Shown here one piece after another: positions 52,508 through 61,498 of a DNA stretch of 64,000 nucleotides. The notes under the pieces are model-generated. The model was given only the letters and a program-made list of their open reading frames with translations. It ran no database searches and was not told where the DNA came from. Positions within the stretch are counted from its first letter, which is position 1; each line of letters begins with the position of its first letter. Both the position numbers and the translations under genes were made by a program. Source of the DNA: JAADHX01 sp964569385. Its GTDB lineage: Bacteria > Actinomycetota > Acidimicrobiia > Acidimicrobiales > Poriferisodalaceae. The stretch lies in contig CAZMUM010000013.1 of assembly GCA_964569385.1 (NCBI GenBank), positions 43,815 through 107,814 of the forward strand, given 5' to 3'.

Positions 52508-55222
52508 GTGAGTAAGCCACTCGTTATTGTCGAGTCACCAGCCAAAGCCAGAACGATCGCCGGATTCTTAGGCGATGATTACATTGTCGAATCCTCCGTC
52601 GGACATATCCGCGATCTGCCTCGCAACGCCGCCGAGGTGCCGGCCAGCCACAAAGCCGAAAAGTGGGCCCGCATGGGTGTCGACACCGAGAACGACTTCA
52701 AACCGTTGTATGTGGTCACTGGGCGGTCCAAGGATCAAGTTCGTCATCTGAAATCCTTGCTCAAGGAAGCCGACGAGGTCTATCTAGCGACCGATGAGGA
52801 TCGCGAGGGTGAAGCCATCGCCTGGCACCTGCTCGAGGTGCTGAACCCTCGCGTGCCTGTGAAGCGAATGGTGTTCCACGAGATCACCAGGCGGGCCATC
52901 CAAGAAGCCATCGAGAACCCGCGCGAGCTCGACCGCCGACTCGTTGATGCTCAGGAAGCCCGCCGCATTCTCGACCGGCTGTACGGCTACGAAGTATCGC
53001 CGGTCTTGTGGAAGAAGATCATGCCTCGCCTAAGCGCGGGGCGAGTGCAGAGCGTTGCGGTCCGTCTCATCGTCGAGCGCGAACGCGAACGTATGGCTTT
53101 CGTTTCGGCCTCCTATTGGAGCCTTGCAGCCCAGTTCTTGGGCAACGACGCCAACTTTGGAGCGTCGATGGTGAGCCTCGGCGGTTCGAGACTCGCCACC
53201 GGACGCGATTTCGCCGATACCGGCGAGTTAACCAGCGGTGCGATTGTTCTCTCCGAGGCGGAAGCCACCCGACTTGCTGGATCGCTCAAAGATCGCGAGC
53301 TGATGGTCACGTCGCGCGAGTCCAAGCCGTACCGACGCCGTCCAGCGGCGCCCTTTATCACCTCGACCTTGCAGCAAGAGGCTGGTCGCAAGCTCGGTTT
53401 CTCGTCATCTCGCACCATGCAGGCAGCGCAGCGTTTGTACGAGAACGGCTACATCACCTACATGCGAACCGACAGCACCACGCTTTCGGCCGACGCAATC
53501 GCGACCGCTCGAGACGTCATCCGCGAGAAGTACGGAGCTGAGAACGCTCCGGACCAACCGCGCACCTATGCCAAGAAGGTTAAGAACGCCCAAGAGGCGC
53601 ACGAGGCCATTAGGCCTGCGGGCGATAGTTGGCGCATGCCAGACGTCGTTGCGGCCGAGGTTCAGGGCGATGCTGGGCGGGTGTATGACCTCATCTGGCG
53701 CCGCACTGTGGCCAGCCAGATGATCGATGCCACCGGCGAGACGGCGACGATTCGACTCGGCGGTCAGTCGGCCGATGGCGACGATGTCGAGTTCTCGACA
53801 AGTGGAACCGTGATAACGAGCCCCGGTTTTCGTCTGGCGTACATCGAGGAGAAGGTCAAGTCCCGCAAGGACTCCGGCGCTGCCGACGAAACCGCAGAAC
53901 AACAACTGCCCCCTCTGGTCGAGGGCGACAAGGTCACCACCACCCAAGCCGAACCTAAGGGTCACGACACATCACCGCCGTCGCGCTTCACCGAGGCTTC
54001 GCTCGTTCGACGCTGCGAAGAACTTGGTGTGGGTCGGCCATCAACCTACGCGTCGATCATCGAGACAATCCAGGCACGCGAATACGTGTGGAAAAAGGGG
54101 AGTGCGCTCGTTCCCGCCTTCACGGCCTTTGCCACCGTGACGCTTCTCGAGGACCATTTCCCCAAGCTTGTCGACTATGCGTTCACCGCAAAGATGGAAA
54201 CCGACCTCGACGAGATTGCCAACGGCGAGCGCGAGTCGATCCCTTGGCTTTCATTGTTCTACTTCGGCACGACGGGGTCCGATCGAGACGACAATCCCGC
54301 CGGACTAAAAACTATGGTCTCGACTCGTCTTGGCGAGATCGATGCCAGAGCAATCAACTCGATTCCCATTGGTGTTGATGCTGACGGCAACCCCGTGGTG
54401 GCCAGGGTCGGGCGTTATGGTCCGTATCTCAGCCGCGGCGAAGACACCTGCTCAATTCCGGAGGATCTAGCTCCAGACGAACTGACGATCGACAAGGCCG
54501 TCGAACTGTTGTCGGCGCCATCGGATGAACGGGTCCTTGGCCCGGATCCGGAGTCTGGCGTCGACATCGTTGCCAAGCCCGGCCGATTTGGTCCCTATGT
54601 GACTATCGGGGTGCCCGAGGATGGTAAGCCCAAACCAAAGACGGCATCGCTGTTTGGTTCGATGCAACTCGACACAATCAACTTGGACGACGCCATCAAG
54701 CTGTTGTCCCTGCCAAGAGTGGTCGGTGTAGACCCCGAAAACAACGAAGAGATCACGGCTCAGAATGGTCGTTATGGGCCCTACCTCAAGAAGGGGACCG
54801 ACAGCCGATCCATCGACGCTGAGGAACAACTGTTCACGGTTACTCTCGAAGAGGCACTGGCAATTTATGCCCAGCCAAAGCGTCGGCGCGGAGCAGCTGC
54901 TCCAAAGCCGCCGCTACGCGAACTCGACGACGACGTGGTCAGTGGTAACAAGATGGTTGTCAAGGACGGCCGGTTCGGTCCGTACGTCACCGATGGCGAG
55001 ACCAACGCCTCGCTTCGTAAGGGCGACGACGTGGCCACGATTACATCTGAGCGAGCTTCGGAGCTTCTCCAAATTCGCCGCGAGGCTGGCCCGGTAAAGA
55101 AGAAGAAAAAGGCCACCAAGAAGAAGGCCGGCGCCAAGAAGAAGACGACCAAGAAGAAGGCTCCCGCTAAGAAGAAAGCTCCCGCCAAGAAGGCGGCAGC
55201 CAAGAAACCGACTACCGACTAG
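52508..55222 (+). CDS. topA: DNA topoisomerase I
   Basis: This 904-residue type IA topoisomerase relaxes negative supercoils. The toprim domain starts LVIVESPAKARTIAGFL and has the acidic TDEDREGE motif. The catalytic Tyr is Y318 in YITYMRTDS. The C-terminus carries the actinobacterial repeat type (KPGRFGPYVTIG, NGRYGPYLKKG, DGRFGPYVTDG) instead of zinc fingers, and ends in a Lys/Ala-rich tail of about 40 residues that likely binds DNA. GTG 52508 follows a GAAAGAG site. It is followed after 38 bases by holB. Confidence 0.97.
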   Translation: MSKPLVIVESPAKARTIAGFLGDDYIVESSVGHIRDLPRNAAEVPASHKAEKWARMGVDTENDFKPLYVVTGRSKDQVRHLKSLLKEADEVYLATDEDREGEAIAWHLLEVLNPRVPVKRMVFHEITRRAIQEAIENPRELDRRLVDAQEARRILDRLYGYEVSPVLWKKIMPRLSAGRVQSVAVRLIVERERERMAFVSASYWSLAAQFLGNDANFGASMVSLGGSRLATGRDFADTGELTSGAIVLSEAEATRLAGSLKDRELMVTSRESKPYRRRPAAPFITSTLQQEAGRKLGFSSSRTMQAAQRLYENGYITYMRTDSTTLSADAIATARDVIREKYGAENAPDQPRTYAKKVKNAQEAHEAIRPAGDSWRMPDVVAAEVQGDAGRVYDLIWRRTVASQMIDATGETATIRLGGQSADGDDVEFSTSGTVITSPGFRLAYIEEKVKSRKDSGAADETAEQQLPPLVEGDKVTTTQAEPKGHDTSPPSRFTEASLVRRCEELGVGRPSTYASIIETIQAREYVWKKGSALVPAFTAFATVTLLEDHFPKLVDYAFTAKMETDLDEIANGERESIPWLSLFYFGTTGSDRDDNPAGLKTMVSTRLGEIDARAINSIPIGVDADGNPVVARVGRYGPYLSRGEDTCSIPEDLAPDELTIDKAVELLSAPSDERVLGPDPESGVDIVAKPGRFGPYVTIGVPEDGKPKPKTASLFGSMQLDTINLDDAIKLLSLPRVVGVDPENNEEITAQNGRYGPYLKKGTDSRSIDAEEQLFTVTLEEALAIYAQPKRRRGAAAPKPPLRELDDDVVSGNKMVVKDGRFGPYVTDGETNASLRKGDDVATITSERASELLQIRREAGPVKKKKKATKKKAGAKKKTTKKKAPAKKKAPAKKAAAKKPTTD

Positions 55223-55260
55223 CCGTTGTCTCGATACCGGCTGGCCATAGTCTTTAGGCT

Positions 55261-56289
55261 GTGATCGATGTACTCGGCCAACCCGACACGACGCGGCGAC
55301 TTAAACTTGCCGCTGAACAGCCGGTACCCGCCTACTTGTTTCTGGGTCCAGACGGCAGCGGAAAACGCGCCGCAGCGGCTCAGTTCGCTGGTGAGTTGTT
55401 CGCCCGTTCGCGTCCTGACGATGCCGCTCGGCATCGCCGCCTAGCGGTCGGCGAGCAGCATCCGGATCTCGTTATCGTCGAGCGGGCTGGAGCCACTATT
55501 TCGACGGAGCAGACTCGTGAGGTTGTCCGGCTGACGGCTCTTAGCCCGGTCGATGCAGGATGCAAGGTAATCGTTCTCGACGAGTTCCATCTGGTCGGCG
55601 ATCAAACGGCGATGGTTCTCAAGGCGATCGAGGAGCCTCCGCCGAGTACGTTCTTTTTCGTTCTCGCTAGCGATGTTCCACCCGAGCTCGTCACCATTGC
55701 GTCGCGGTGCGTGACGATCGCGTTCAGTGCGCTCGCCGTCGATGTTGTGGTGTCGGCGTTGGTTGGCGACGGCGTCGACCCGGAGTTGGCCAGAGAGGCC
55801 GCGAATGCTGCTGGCGGCGACATCGGTCGGGCCAGGCTATTGGCCACCGACCACGACTTGGCTGAGCGCCTCAGAGCCTGGCGAGCCGTCCCTGACCGTC
55901 TCGACGACAGCGGTTACCAAGTCATGTTGGCCGTAACGGAGTTGCTTGAGATGATCGATTCTGCTGGTACGCCGCTGGCCGACCAACACGAAACCGAGCT
56001 CGAACGACTCGAAACCGAAGCCGAAGCAATGGGCACCAAGGTCATCGGCCGTCGCGACATTGATACGAGGCACAAACGCGAAGCAAGGCGCCTGCGGAGT
56101 GACGAACTCCGTCTCGGTTTAGCCACGCTCGGCCAACGCTACCGTGATGACCTGGTTGCTGGTCGGTGCGATCCGCTGACGGCAGCAGCGGCCATCGAGG
56201 TACTCACAAGTACATCTTCGAGCCTTGCCAGGAACCCGAATGAGCGACTGCTGCTTGCCGATGCGTTCTGTCGCCTGCCGGCACAGTAG
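55261..56289 (+). CDS. holB: DNA polymerase III delta' subunit
   Basis: This 342-residue clamp-loader subunit has the P-loop GPDGSGKRAAAA near residue 30, in which Arg follows the Lys, so ATP binding is doubtful, as expected for delta'. IVLDEFHLVGDQTAMVLKAIEEPP gives the Walker B/SRC region. The zinc-finger Cys of longer homologues are not seen. It follows topA after 38 bases in the same direction. The GTG start is the first codon of the conserved N-terminus (VIDVLGQPD). Confidence 0.9.
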   Translation: MIDVLGQPDTTRRLKLAAEQPVPAYLFLGPDGSGKRAAAAQFAGELFARSRPDDAARHRRLAVGEQHPDLVIVERAGATISTEQTREVVRLTALSPVDAGCKVIVLDEFHLVGDQTAMVLKAIEEPPPSTFFFVLASDVPPELVTIASRCVTIAFSALAVDVVVSALVGDGVDPELAREAANAAGGDIGRARLLATDHDLAERLRAWRAVPDRLDDSGYQVMLAVTELLEMIDSAGTPLADQHETELERLETEAEAMGTKVIGRRDIDTRHKREARRLRSDELRLGLATLGQRYRDDLVAGRCDPLTAAAAIEVLTSTSSSLARNPNERLLLADAFCRLPAQ

Positions 56290-56291
56290 CG

Positions 56292-56363
56292 AGCCCGAGA
56301 TGGGGATCGAACCCATGACCTGCTCTTTACGAGAGAGCCGCTCTACCACTGAGCTACCCGGGC
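56292..56363 (-). tRNA. tRNA-Thr (anticodon CGU)
   Basis: The cloverleaf folds completely in 72 bases on the minus strand. The acceptor stem has 7 pairs (one G-U), the D stem is GCTC/GAGC, the anticodon stem is GCTCT/AGAGC with loop CTCGTAA, and the T stem is ATGGG/CCCAT with TTCGATC. The anticodon CGT reads ACG codons. CCA is not encoded, and the discriminator base is T. It lies 2 bases past the holB stop, on the other strand. Confidence 0.95.
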
Positions 56364-56389
56364 ATTAGAACGCTTCACGGTAGCAGGGG

Positions 56390-56779
56390 CTACTCAGCCT
56401 GCGAGCGAGAAATACGATCTCGCGCCGACGAATTTGTGTTCGTGGTTTGGTTGGTATGGGTGACGTACCTGGAACCGTCTGGCTCGATTCCGGCAACGGC
56501 TGTGGTCATCTGGGCGCGACCGAGAGGCGACTGGCCAGCCACAACTACACCCAACCCAGACGCATTCGGTTCGACCGGTTCATCGACTGATGGACCAACA
56601 GCGTTGGACAGCGTTCCTGGCGAAAGTGAGCAAGTCCACGATGCCGAACCAGACACGAGTTCGATTTCGGCTTCACGGCTTTGAGGCATCGGAGACACTC
56701 TGATCAATCGATGTTGCCGTTTAGTTAAGGCCGCGCTTCGGTGCTGTTCCAGAGTTGTGACGACCGCGCCTGGTGCCAT
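56390..56779 (-). CDS. Hypothetical protein, doubtful
   Basis: The 437-base stretch between the tRNA and the sigma-factor gene has one plausible frame, on the minus strand, of 129 residues from ATG 56779. Third positions look coding (mostly C or G). The product is polar, rich in Ser, Thr and Gly, with no hydrophobic segment and no motif that I recognise. The frame also extends into the sigma gene, which is not meaningful. It may be a real lineage-specific protein or chance. Confidence 0.35.
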   Translation of the reverse strand: MAPGAVVTTLEQHRSAALTKRQHRLIRVSPMPQSREAEIELVSGSASWTCSLSPGTLSNAVGPSVDEPVEPNASGLGVVVAGQSPLGRAQMTTAVAGIEPDGSRYVTHTNQTTNTNSSARDRISRSQAE

Positions 56780-56800
56780 TGATGATCTAGGGTCGGCGCG

Positions 56801-57385
56801 GTGGCAGACCATGCAACTTTCGTCGACGACGCGATGGACCATATGCAGGACCTGTATACCGCGGCGTTGCGAATGACCCACAAACCAGTTGATGCCGAAG
56901 ACCTCGTCCAGGAGACTTACCTCAAGGCGTACAGGGCCTACGGCGGCTTTACCGAAGGAACAAACCTTCGCGCCTGGTTGTATCGGATCTTGACCAACAG
57001 CTACATCAACCAGTACAGAGCAAAACAACGACGTCCCGACGAAACCACACTCGGCGACAACGACGACTTCTTCCTCTACCGACGAGTCGGCGAAGTTGGC
57101 GGCCTTGTTGGGCGATCAGCCGAGGACGAGCTGTTCGGCTGGTTCACCGACGACGAAGTAAAGGCCGCCCTTGACTCTCTTCCCGAGAACTTCAGACTGG
57201 CCGTGTTGTTGGCCGATGTGCAGGGTTTTGCCTACAAAGAGATCGCCGAAATAACCGATGTACCGGTCGGAACCGTGATGAGCCGACTCCATCGTGGTCG
57301 CAAAGCGCTGCACAAGTCGTTATACAACCACGCAGTCGATCGAGGCATTGTCCCCACTAGTTCGCCAGTAGGTACGGAGGTTTGA
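56801..57385 (+). CDS. ECF sigma factor, SigR/SigH-like
   Basis: This 194-residue protein has region 2 at HMQDLYTAALRMTHKPVDAEDLVQETYLKAYRAY and region 4 near LPENFRLAVLLADVQGFAYKEIAE with the VPVGTVMSRLHRGRKAL recognition helix. This is the SigR/SigH pattern of actinobacterial thiol-stress sigma factors. The adjacent, overlapping gene encodes a zinc-type anti-sigma factor, giving the expected redox switch. The GTG start is at 56801. No SigR-type promoter could be assigned with confidence upstream, so autoregulation is not shown. Confidence 0.9.
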   Translation: MADHATFVDDAMDHMQDLYTAALRMTHKPVDAEDLVQETYLKAYRAYGGFTEGTNLRAWLYRILTNSYINQYRAKQRRPDETTLGDNDDFFLYRRVGEVGGLVGRSAEDELFGWFTDDEVKAALDSLPENFRLAVLLADVQGFAYKEIAEITDVPVGTVMSRLHRGRKALHKSLYNHAVDRGIVPTSSPVGTEV

Positions 57386-57651
57386 TGAGCGCAGATCACA
57401 GATCCGAAGCCAACGAGGGACTTTCAGACTGCGGTCAGGCGCTGGCAACGTTGTATCGATTTCTCGATGGCGCTCTCGACGAAAAGAGACGGACCGACAT
57501 CGCAACGCATCTCGACGGTTGTGGGCACTGCCACGAGATGTACTCATTCGAGGCTGAGGTTCGGGCCATGGTGGCCCGATGCGCCACCGAGGAAGTTCCT
57601 GAGGGCCTAAGAGAGCGAATCGCGGCCAGACTCAGAGAGCTTGACGCTTGA
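57385..57651 (+). CDS. Zinc anti-sigma factor, RsrA-like
   Basis: This 88-residue protein has C16, H42, C46 and C49, the last three forming the HxxxCxxC core of the ZAS family and together matching the spacing of the RsrA zinc/thiol switch. On oxidation, disulfide formation releases zinc and the sigma factor in known members. ATG 57385 is chosen because GGAGG lies 4 bases upstream. Its A is the last base of the sigma gene's TGA stop (TGATG). Confidence 0.88.
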   Translation: MSADHRSEANEGLSDCGQALATLYRFLDGALDEKRRTDIATHLDGCGHCHEMYSFEAEVRAMVARCATEEVPEGLRERIAARLRELDA

Positions 57652-57681
57652 ATGTTTCGGGTTGGCTGACAACGCTCTACG

Positions 57682-57822
57682 ATGGCAGCCATGTTGCTTG
57701 CAGCCCAGGAATGGCATTTTTGGATCGCTCCGTTGTTAACCGCAGGTGCGGTGGTCATGCTTCTAGCGATGCTGGTCACCTATCTCGTCAAGGTTGTTGG
57801 CCCTCGTTACCCACGGCGCTGA
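57682..57822 (+). CDS. 46-residue single-helix membrane peptide
   Basis: This short gene starts at ATG 57682 (a second ATG at 57691 is possible) and ends at TGA 57820. The product starts MAAMLLAAQEWHFWIAPLL, has one hydrophobic helix through MLLAMLVTYLV and a basic C-terminus GPRYPRR, so a membrane-anchored peptide with a positive inside tail is predicted. It lies 30 bases after the anti-sigma gene and 7 bases before the DUF2342 gene, in the same direction. Function is unknown. Confidence 0.65.
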   Translation: MAAMLLAAQEWHFWIAPLLTAGAVVMLLAMLVTYLVKVVGPRYPRR

Positions 57823-57829
57823 TGGTCAA

Positions 57830-58894
57830 ATGAGTGACGCTGCAGTCGACTGGGAGCTAGCGGCGCGCATCGCGCGCAAGATCGCTGGCCAAGAACCACT
57901 CGCCACGTCGTATCTATACGACTCCTTAGAACCCGACTTCGCCGAGGCCACCAAACTCGCCGAACAACTCGTCACGGCCGAGACCGGGCTCACATCTCTC
58001 GATGGGCCAGCCCGCGCCCGCGTCATCGATCGCGGCGATTGGATCGACGCCAATATTCGATCCTTCCAACGTTTGCTCAGGCCCCTCACAGAAAAAGTGA
58101 GCGACAAGCTCGACGAGAGCGTCTTCTCTGGCCTTACCAGCAAGGTCGCTGCGGCCGAGTTGGGCGCGGTTCTCGGCTGGATGTCACGGCGGGTTCTTGG
58201 GCAATACGATCTACTGCTTGCCGAAGACGAAGACCCCCAAGACCAGGATCTTGTCTACTACGTAGGCCCCAATATCTTGGCTATCGAGAAACGGTTCGCC
58301 TTTGCGCCCCAGGAGTTCCGGTTATGGCTAGCCACCCATGAGCTGACGCACCGCGCCCAGTTCACCGGTGTTCCCTGGATGCGCAAACACTTCATCGCAT
58401 TGGTTGAACAGACCCTCGATTCCGTCGAACCTGACCCCGATCGAATCATGGCAGGGGTGAAGCGGTTGATCGCCGAGAAACGCCGAGGCGAAACTACTGC
58501 TCTCGACGGTGGCATGGCTGCGTTGTTCGCGTCCGAGGAGCAACGGGTTGTGCTCGATGAGATTGCCGGGCTCATGAGCCTGCTCGAAGGTCATGGCGAC
58601 GTAACCATGACTCGCGCTGCGATCGCCCACGTTCCTAGCGCCGAGCGGTTTCACCGAGTGCTTCATCAGCGGCGGAACCAGTCAAAGGGCGTGGCCAAGG
58701 TTATGCAGAAGCTCATTGGTATAGAGGCCAAACTTGCGCAGTATGAGCAGGGCGAGCGCTTCATCGAAGCTATCGAGGCCGAGCGTGGCGACCGTGCTGT
58801 CGACATCATCTGGGGCGACGCGGCGTTCCTGCCTACCCTCGACGAGATCAAGAACCCGACCTCTTGGCTCGACCGAGTTCCGGCCGCTGCCTGA
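57830..58894 (+). CDS. DUF2342 zinc metallopeptidase-like protein
   Basis: This 354-residue protein carries the zinc-binding HELTH motif in WLATHELTHRAQF near residue 171. The family (also labelled F420-biosynthesis-associated) has no settled substrate. ATG 57830 is used; a longer frame from 57794 overlaps the membrane peptide and is rejected. In mycobacteria the homologue (Rv3626c) also sits beside tilS and hpt, so the order seen here is conserved. The tilS GTG starts 3 bases after its stop. Confidence 0.87.
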   Translation: MSDAAVDWELAARIARKIAGQEPLATSYLYDSLEPDFAEATKLAEQLVTAETGLTSLDGPARARVIDRGDWIDANIRSFQRLLRPLTEKVSDKLDESVFSGLTSKVAAAELGAVLGWMSRRVLGQYDLLLAEDEDPQDQDLVYYVGPNILAIEKRFAFAPQEFRLWLATHELTHRAQFTGVPWMRKHFIALVEQTLDSVEPDPDRIMAGVKRLIAEKRRGETTALDGGMAALFASEEQRVVLDEIAGLMSLLEGHGDVTMTRAAIAHVPSAERFHRVLHQRRNQSKGVAKVMQKLIGIEAKLAQYEQGERFIEAIEAERGDRAVDIIWGDAAFLPTLDEIKNPTSWLDRVPAAA

Positions 58895-58897
58895 CTC

Positions 58898-59803
58898 GTG
58901 GCTCGTCCTCGGAGCCGGTCTCAAGATCATCAGATCGTCGGCGAGGTGGTCGCCGACGTCGATTCACTCCTAGCCAAGTGCACATTCACCGCCGACGGCC
59001 CGCTCGTGTGCGCCGTCTCAGGCGGGCCAGACTCGATGGCGATGCTGGTCTTGGCCTGCCACACCGGGCGGCCTGTCACCGCCTGCCACGTTGATCATGG
59101 TCTGCGCCAGGGCAGCGACGTAGAAGTCGATTTGGTTCGTGCAGCCGCCGACCGGTTTGGTGCCAACGTCGAATCCTTGCGAGTTGAAATCGACGATGGT
59201 CCTAACTTAGAAGCCAGAGCCCGTGAGGCGAGGCTGTCGGTCCTGCCAGCTGACGCGCTGATTGGCCATACCGCCGACGACAGAGCCGAGACGGTCCTGT
59301 TGGCGTTACTGCGAGGGAGTGGTCTCGATGGCGTCTCGGCGATGGAGAGCGCAACCCGGCCCATCCTGGCGCTGCGCCGGGCCGACACTCATGCGTTGTG
59401 TGCGTCGCTCGGACTGGCGATCGTCGACGACGCCCACAACTACGAAAGCCGCTTCCGTCGTGTCAGGGTCCGTCACGAACTCATGCCGCTTCTCAACGAT
59501 ATTGCCGAGCGCGACGTCGTGGTGCTTCTCGACCGCTTCGCCGACGTAGCCGGCGCTGACGCACGCTTGCTGGACGAGATCGCAAGCCAGATCGATCCCA
59601 CCGACTGTCTGCAATTGAAGGCAGCTCCGCTTCCAATTGCTCGTCGGGCCCTGCGTAGCTGGCTACGCACCGAGATCCCACTGGACCAGAACGCGACCGA
59701 AAGAGCCCTCGCCGTTGCCCTCGGAACAATGTTGGCCACCGAACTCCCTGGGAAGCGACGCCTGACACGATCAGGGCAACGACTGCATCTCGAAGCAGGC
59801 TAG
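58898..59803 (+). CDS. tilS: tRNA(Ile)-lysidine synthase
   Basis: This 301-residue enzyme modifies C34 of tRNA-Ile(CAU) to lysidine so that it reads AUA. The PP-loop SGGPDSMA is near residue 41. HVDHGLR and IGHTADDRAETVLLALLRGSGLDG are the expected family segments. It is short compared with E. coli TilS because the C-terminal domains are largely absent, which is usual in actinobacteria. The GTG start follows the DUF2342 stop by 3 bases. Confidence 0.93.
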   Translation: MARPRSRSQDHQIVGEVVADVDSLLAKCTFTADGPLVCAVSGGPDSMAMLVLACHTGRPVTACHVDHGLRQGSDVEVDLVRAAADRFGANVESLRVEIDDGPNLEARAREARLSVLPADALIGHTADDRAETVLLALLRGSGLDGVSAMESATRPILALRRADTHALCASLGLAIVDDAHNYESRFRRVRVRHELMPLLNDIAERDVVVLLDRFADVAGADARLLDEIASQIDPTDCLQLKAAPLPIARRALRSWLRTEIPLDQNATERALAVALGTMLATELPGKRRLTRSGQRLHLEAG

Positions 59804-59814
59804 ATTCAGCGCCA

Positions 59815-60375
59815 ATGTCCTTTTGTGAAAATGACCCACGCATCGGCGAGATAGCAATTTCCCACGAGGCGCTACACAAACGTGTCGACGAGATTGGCCA
59901 ACACCTTGGGGCCGAACTTGCCGGTACGAACCCGCTGTTCGTCGGAGTGCTAACCGGCGCATTTGTGTTCTTGGCCGATCTCGTTCGAGCAGTCGACATG
60001 CCACTCGAGATCGACATGATCTCGGTCTCCTCCTATGGCAATGCGACCGACTCAACCGGCGTCGTCCGATTACTCAAGGACCTCGGGTCCGACATCGAAG
60101 GCCGCGACGTTGTTCTCGTCGAGGACATCATCGATTCCGGCCTAACGATTCAGTACCTGCGCTCGACGTTCGCAGCCCGGCGTCCGGCGTCGTTGCGGGT
60201 TGTGAGCCTTCTGGCGAGGGAACGTCATCAACGAAACCCCGATGTTGTCGACCACGTCGGGTTCGATTTGCCTGACGGCTGGGTGGTCGGTTACGGCCTC
60301 GATGCGGGTGGCGAATACCGACATCTCGACGAGATTCGGTGGTTCGACCCCGAAAAATCAGCACCTTCAGGGTGA
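59815..60375 (+). CDS. hpt: Hypoxanthine phosphoribosyltransferase
   Basis: This 186-residue purine-salvage enzyme makes IMP or GMP from hypoxanthine or guanine and PRPP. The PRPP-binding motif is VLVEDIIDSGLTI near residue 101. GVLTGAFVFLADLVRA and the MISVSSYG loop are typical. The DPEKSAPSG C-terminus follows the base-binding DGWVVGYGLD segment. It starts 11 bases after tilS in the conserved tilS-hpt order. Confidence 0.95.
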   Translation: MSFCENDPRIGEIAISHEALHKRVDEIGQHLGAELAGTNPLFVGVLTGAFVFLADLVRAVDMPLEIDMISVSSYGNATDSTGVVRLLKDLGSDIEGRDVVLVEDIIDSGLTIQYLRSTFAARRPASLRVVSLLARERHQRNPDVVDHVGFDLPDGWVVGYGLDAGGEYRHLDEIRWFDPEKSAPSG

Positions 60376-60431
60376 AAAACTCCCCTGAACTGAGCTAGGG
60401 TCGACCGTCGATCGCAGATGAAAGGGCGGCA

Positions 60432-60962
60432 ATGAAGGGGCGGCCTATGAAGGGCAAGTGGGCCGAGGGCATCCGCCCGCGGAACTTTTCCTGGATCATC
60501 AAAGACCAATTGGCGTGTTCTGAACGTCCAGGTGGCTACGGCTCGACTCATCGTAGAGTTCGGCGCCAAGAAGAAATCATCTGGCTACGCCAACAAGAGT
60601 TCGACCTTGTCATCTCGTTGTCATCTGCACCTTCGAACCTTCACAACTACGACGAACTCAACATGCCGTATCTGCATCGGCCTTTCCCTCCGCTCGACGA
60701 GGTAGGAAACATGATGGAGTCGATGTTTGGCGAGATCCAAACTCTGCTCGACCGCCAACAGCGCGTGCTCATTCATCGCGACGAGTTAAGCGATCATGTT
60801 TCTGGCCTTGTTGCTGGATACCTCGTTTGGTCGGGGATGGTTCCTGAGCTTCCACGAGCTGTCGTGATTACCGAGAGTATCTTCGAGCGTCCGCTTGGTC
60901 CGATCGGACGAGGTCTGGTCTCTGAGGCCGCCAAGCTCGATGCCGCGCCCCAAGCCTCCTAA
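60432..60962 (+). CDS. Catalytically dead-looking protein-tyrosine phosphatase homologue
   Basis: This 176-residue protein has the fold pattern of a dual-specificity phosphatase: an N-terminal IRPRNFSWI region, FDLVISLSS, YLHRPFPPLDE in the place of the general-acid loop, then VLIHRDELSDHVSGLVAGYL in the place of the P-loop. Active enzymes have HC-x5-R there; here the Cys is replaced by Arg and the later Arg is also missing. It is therefore probably a pseudophosphatase that binds rather than cleaves. AAAGGG before ATG 60432 sets the start. It lies between hpt and folK on the same strand. Confidence 0.6.
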   Translation: MKGRPMKGKWAEGIRPRNFSWIIKDQLACSERPGGYGSTHRRVRRQEEIIWLRQQEFDLVISLSSAPSNLHNYDELNMPYLHRPFPPLDEVGNMMESMFGEIQTLLDRQQRVLIHRDELSDHVSGLVAGYLVWSGMVPELPRAVVITESIFERPLGPIGRGLVSEAAKLDAAPQAS

Positions 60963-60988
60963 CAACTCTTCGTTAGTAGTATCGCTTC

Positions 60989-61498
60989 GTGGTTGAGCCC
61001 GTTTTGTCGAGCGTTAGGGCCTACCTGGCCCTCGGCAGCAACCTCGGCGACCGCCGCGCTCGCTTGAGTTTGGCCGTGGGCACTCTGGATGGCCACGAAC
61101 AGATCGAAGTTGTAGCGGTTTCGGACCTCTACGAAACCGATCCAGTTGGCGGCCCCGAACAGGAGCTGTTTCTCAACTTGGCCGTTTCGGTCGATACCAG
61201 TTTGGCACCGATGGCACTGCTAGAAGCGTGCCAGGCCATCGAGGCCGCAGCTCAACGTGAGCGCCTCGTGCGGTGGGGCCCAAGAACTCTCGATATCGAC
61301 ATGCTTCTTTATGGCAGCATCGTCGTGAACGAGCCGGTGCTGACGCTTCCGCATCCGCGGATGTGGGAGCGGCGATTCGTGATCGAACCACTTGCCGATA
61401 TAGCCCCCAACCTCGTGCCCGTTGACTGGCCCACTCGTATGGCCGATCAGCAGGTGCGCAATGTTGGCCGGCTACCAACCGAGACGATTGCGACATGA
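60989..61498 (+). CDS. folK: HPPK (2-amino-4-hydroxy-6-hydroxymethyldihydropteridine pyrophosphokinase)
   Basis: This 169-residue folate-pathway enzyme transfers pyrophosphate to the pterin. ALGSNLGDRRARL at the N-terminus, YETDPVGGPEQELFLN, RWGPRTLDIDMLLYG with the metal-binding DID, and LPHPRMWERRFV are the classical HPPK motifs. The GTG start is at 60989. Its stop overlaps the lysS ATG by 4 bases. The other folate genes are not in this window. Confidence 0.95.
   Translation: MVEPVLSSVRAYLALGSNLGDRRARLSLAVGTLDGHEQIEVVAVSDLYETDPVGGPEQELFLNLAVSVDTSLAPMALLEACQAIEAAAQRERLVRWGPRTLDIDMLLYGSIVVNEPVLTLPHPRMWERRFVIEPLADIAPNLVPVDWPTRMADQQVRNVGRLPTETIAT

Noticed and set aside
55090..55215. AAG-rich repeats at the end of topA as a tandem repeat element
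   Set aside because: It is the Lys/Ala-rich tail usual for actinobacterial TopA.
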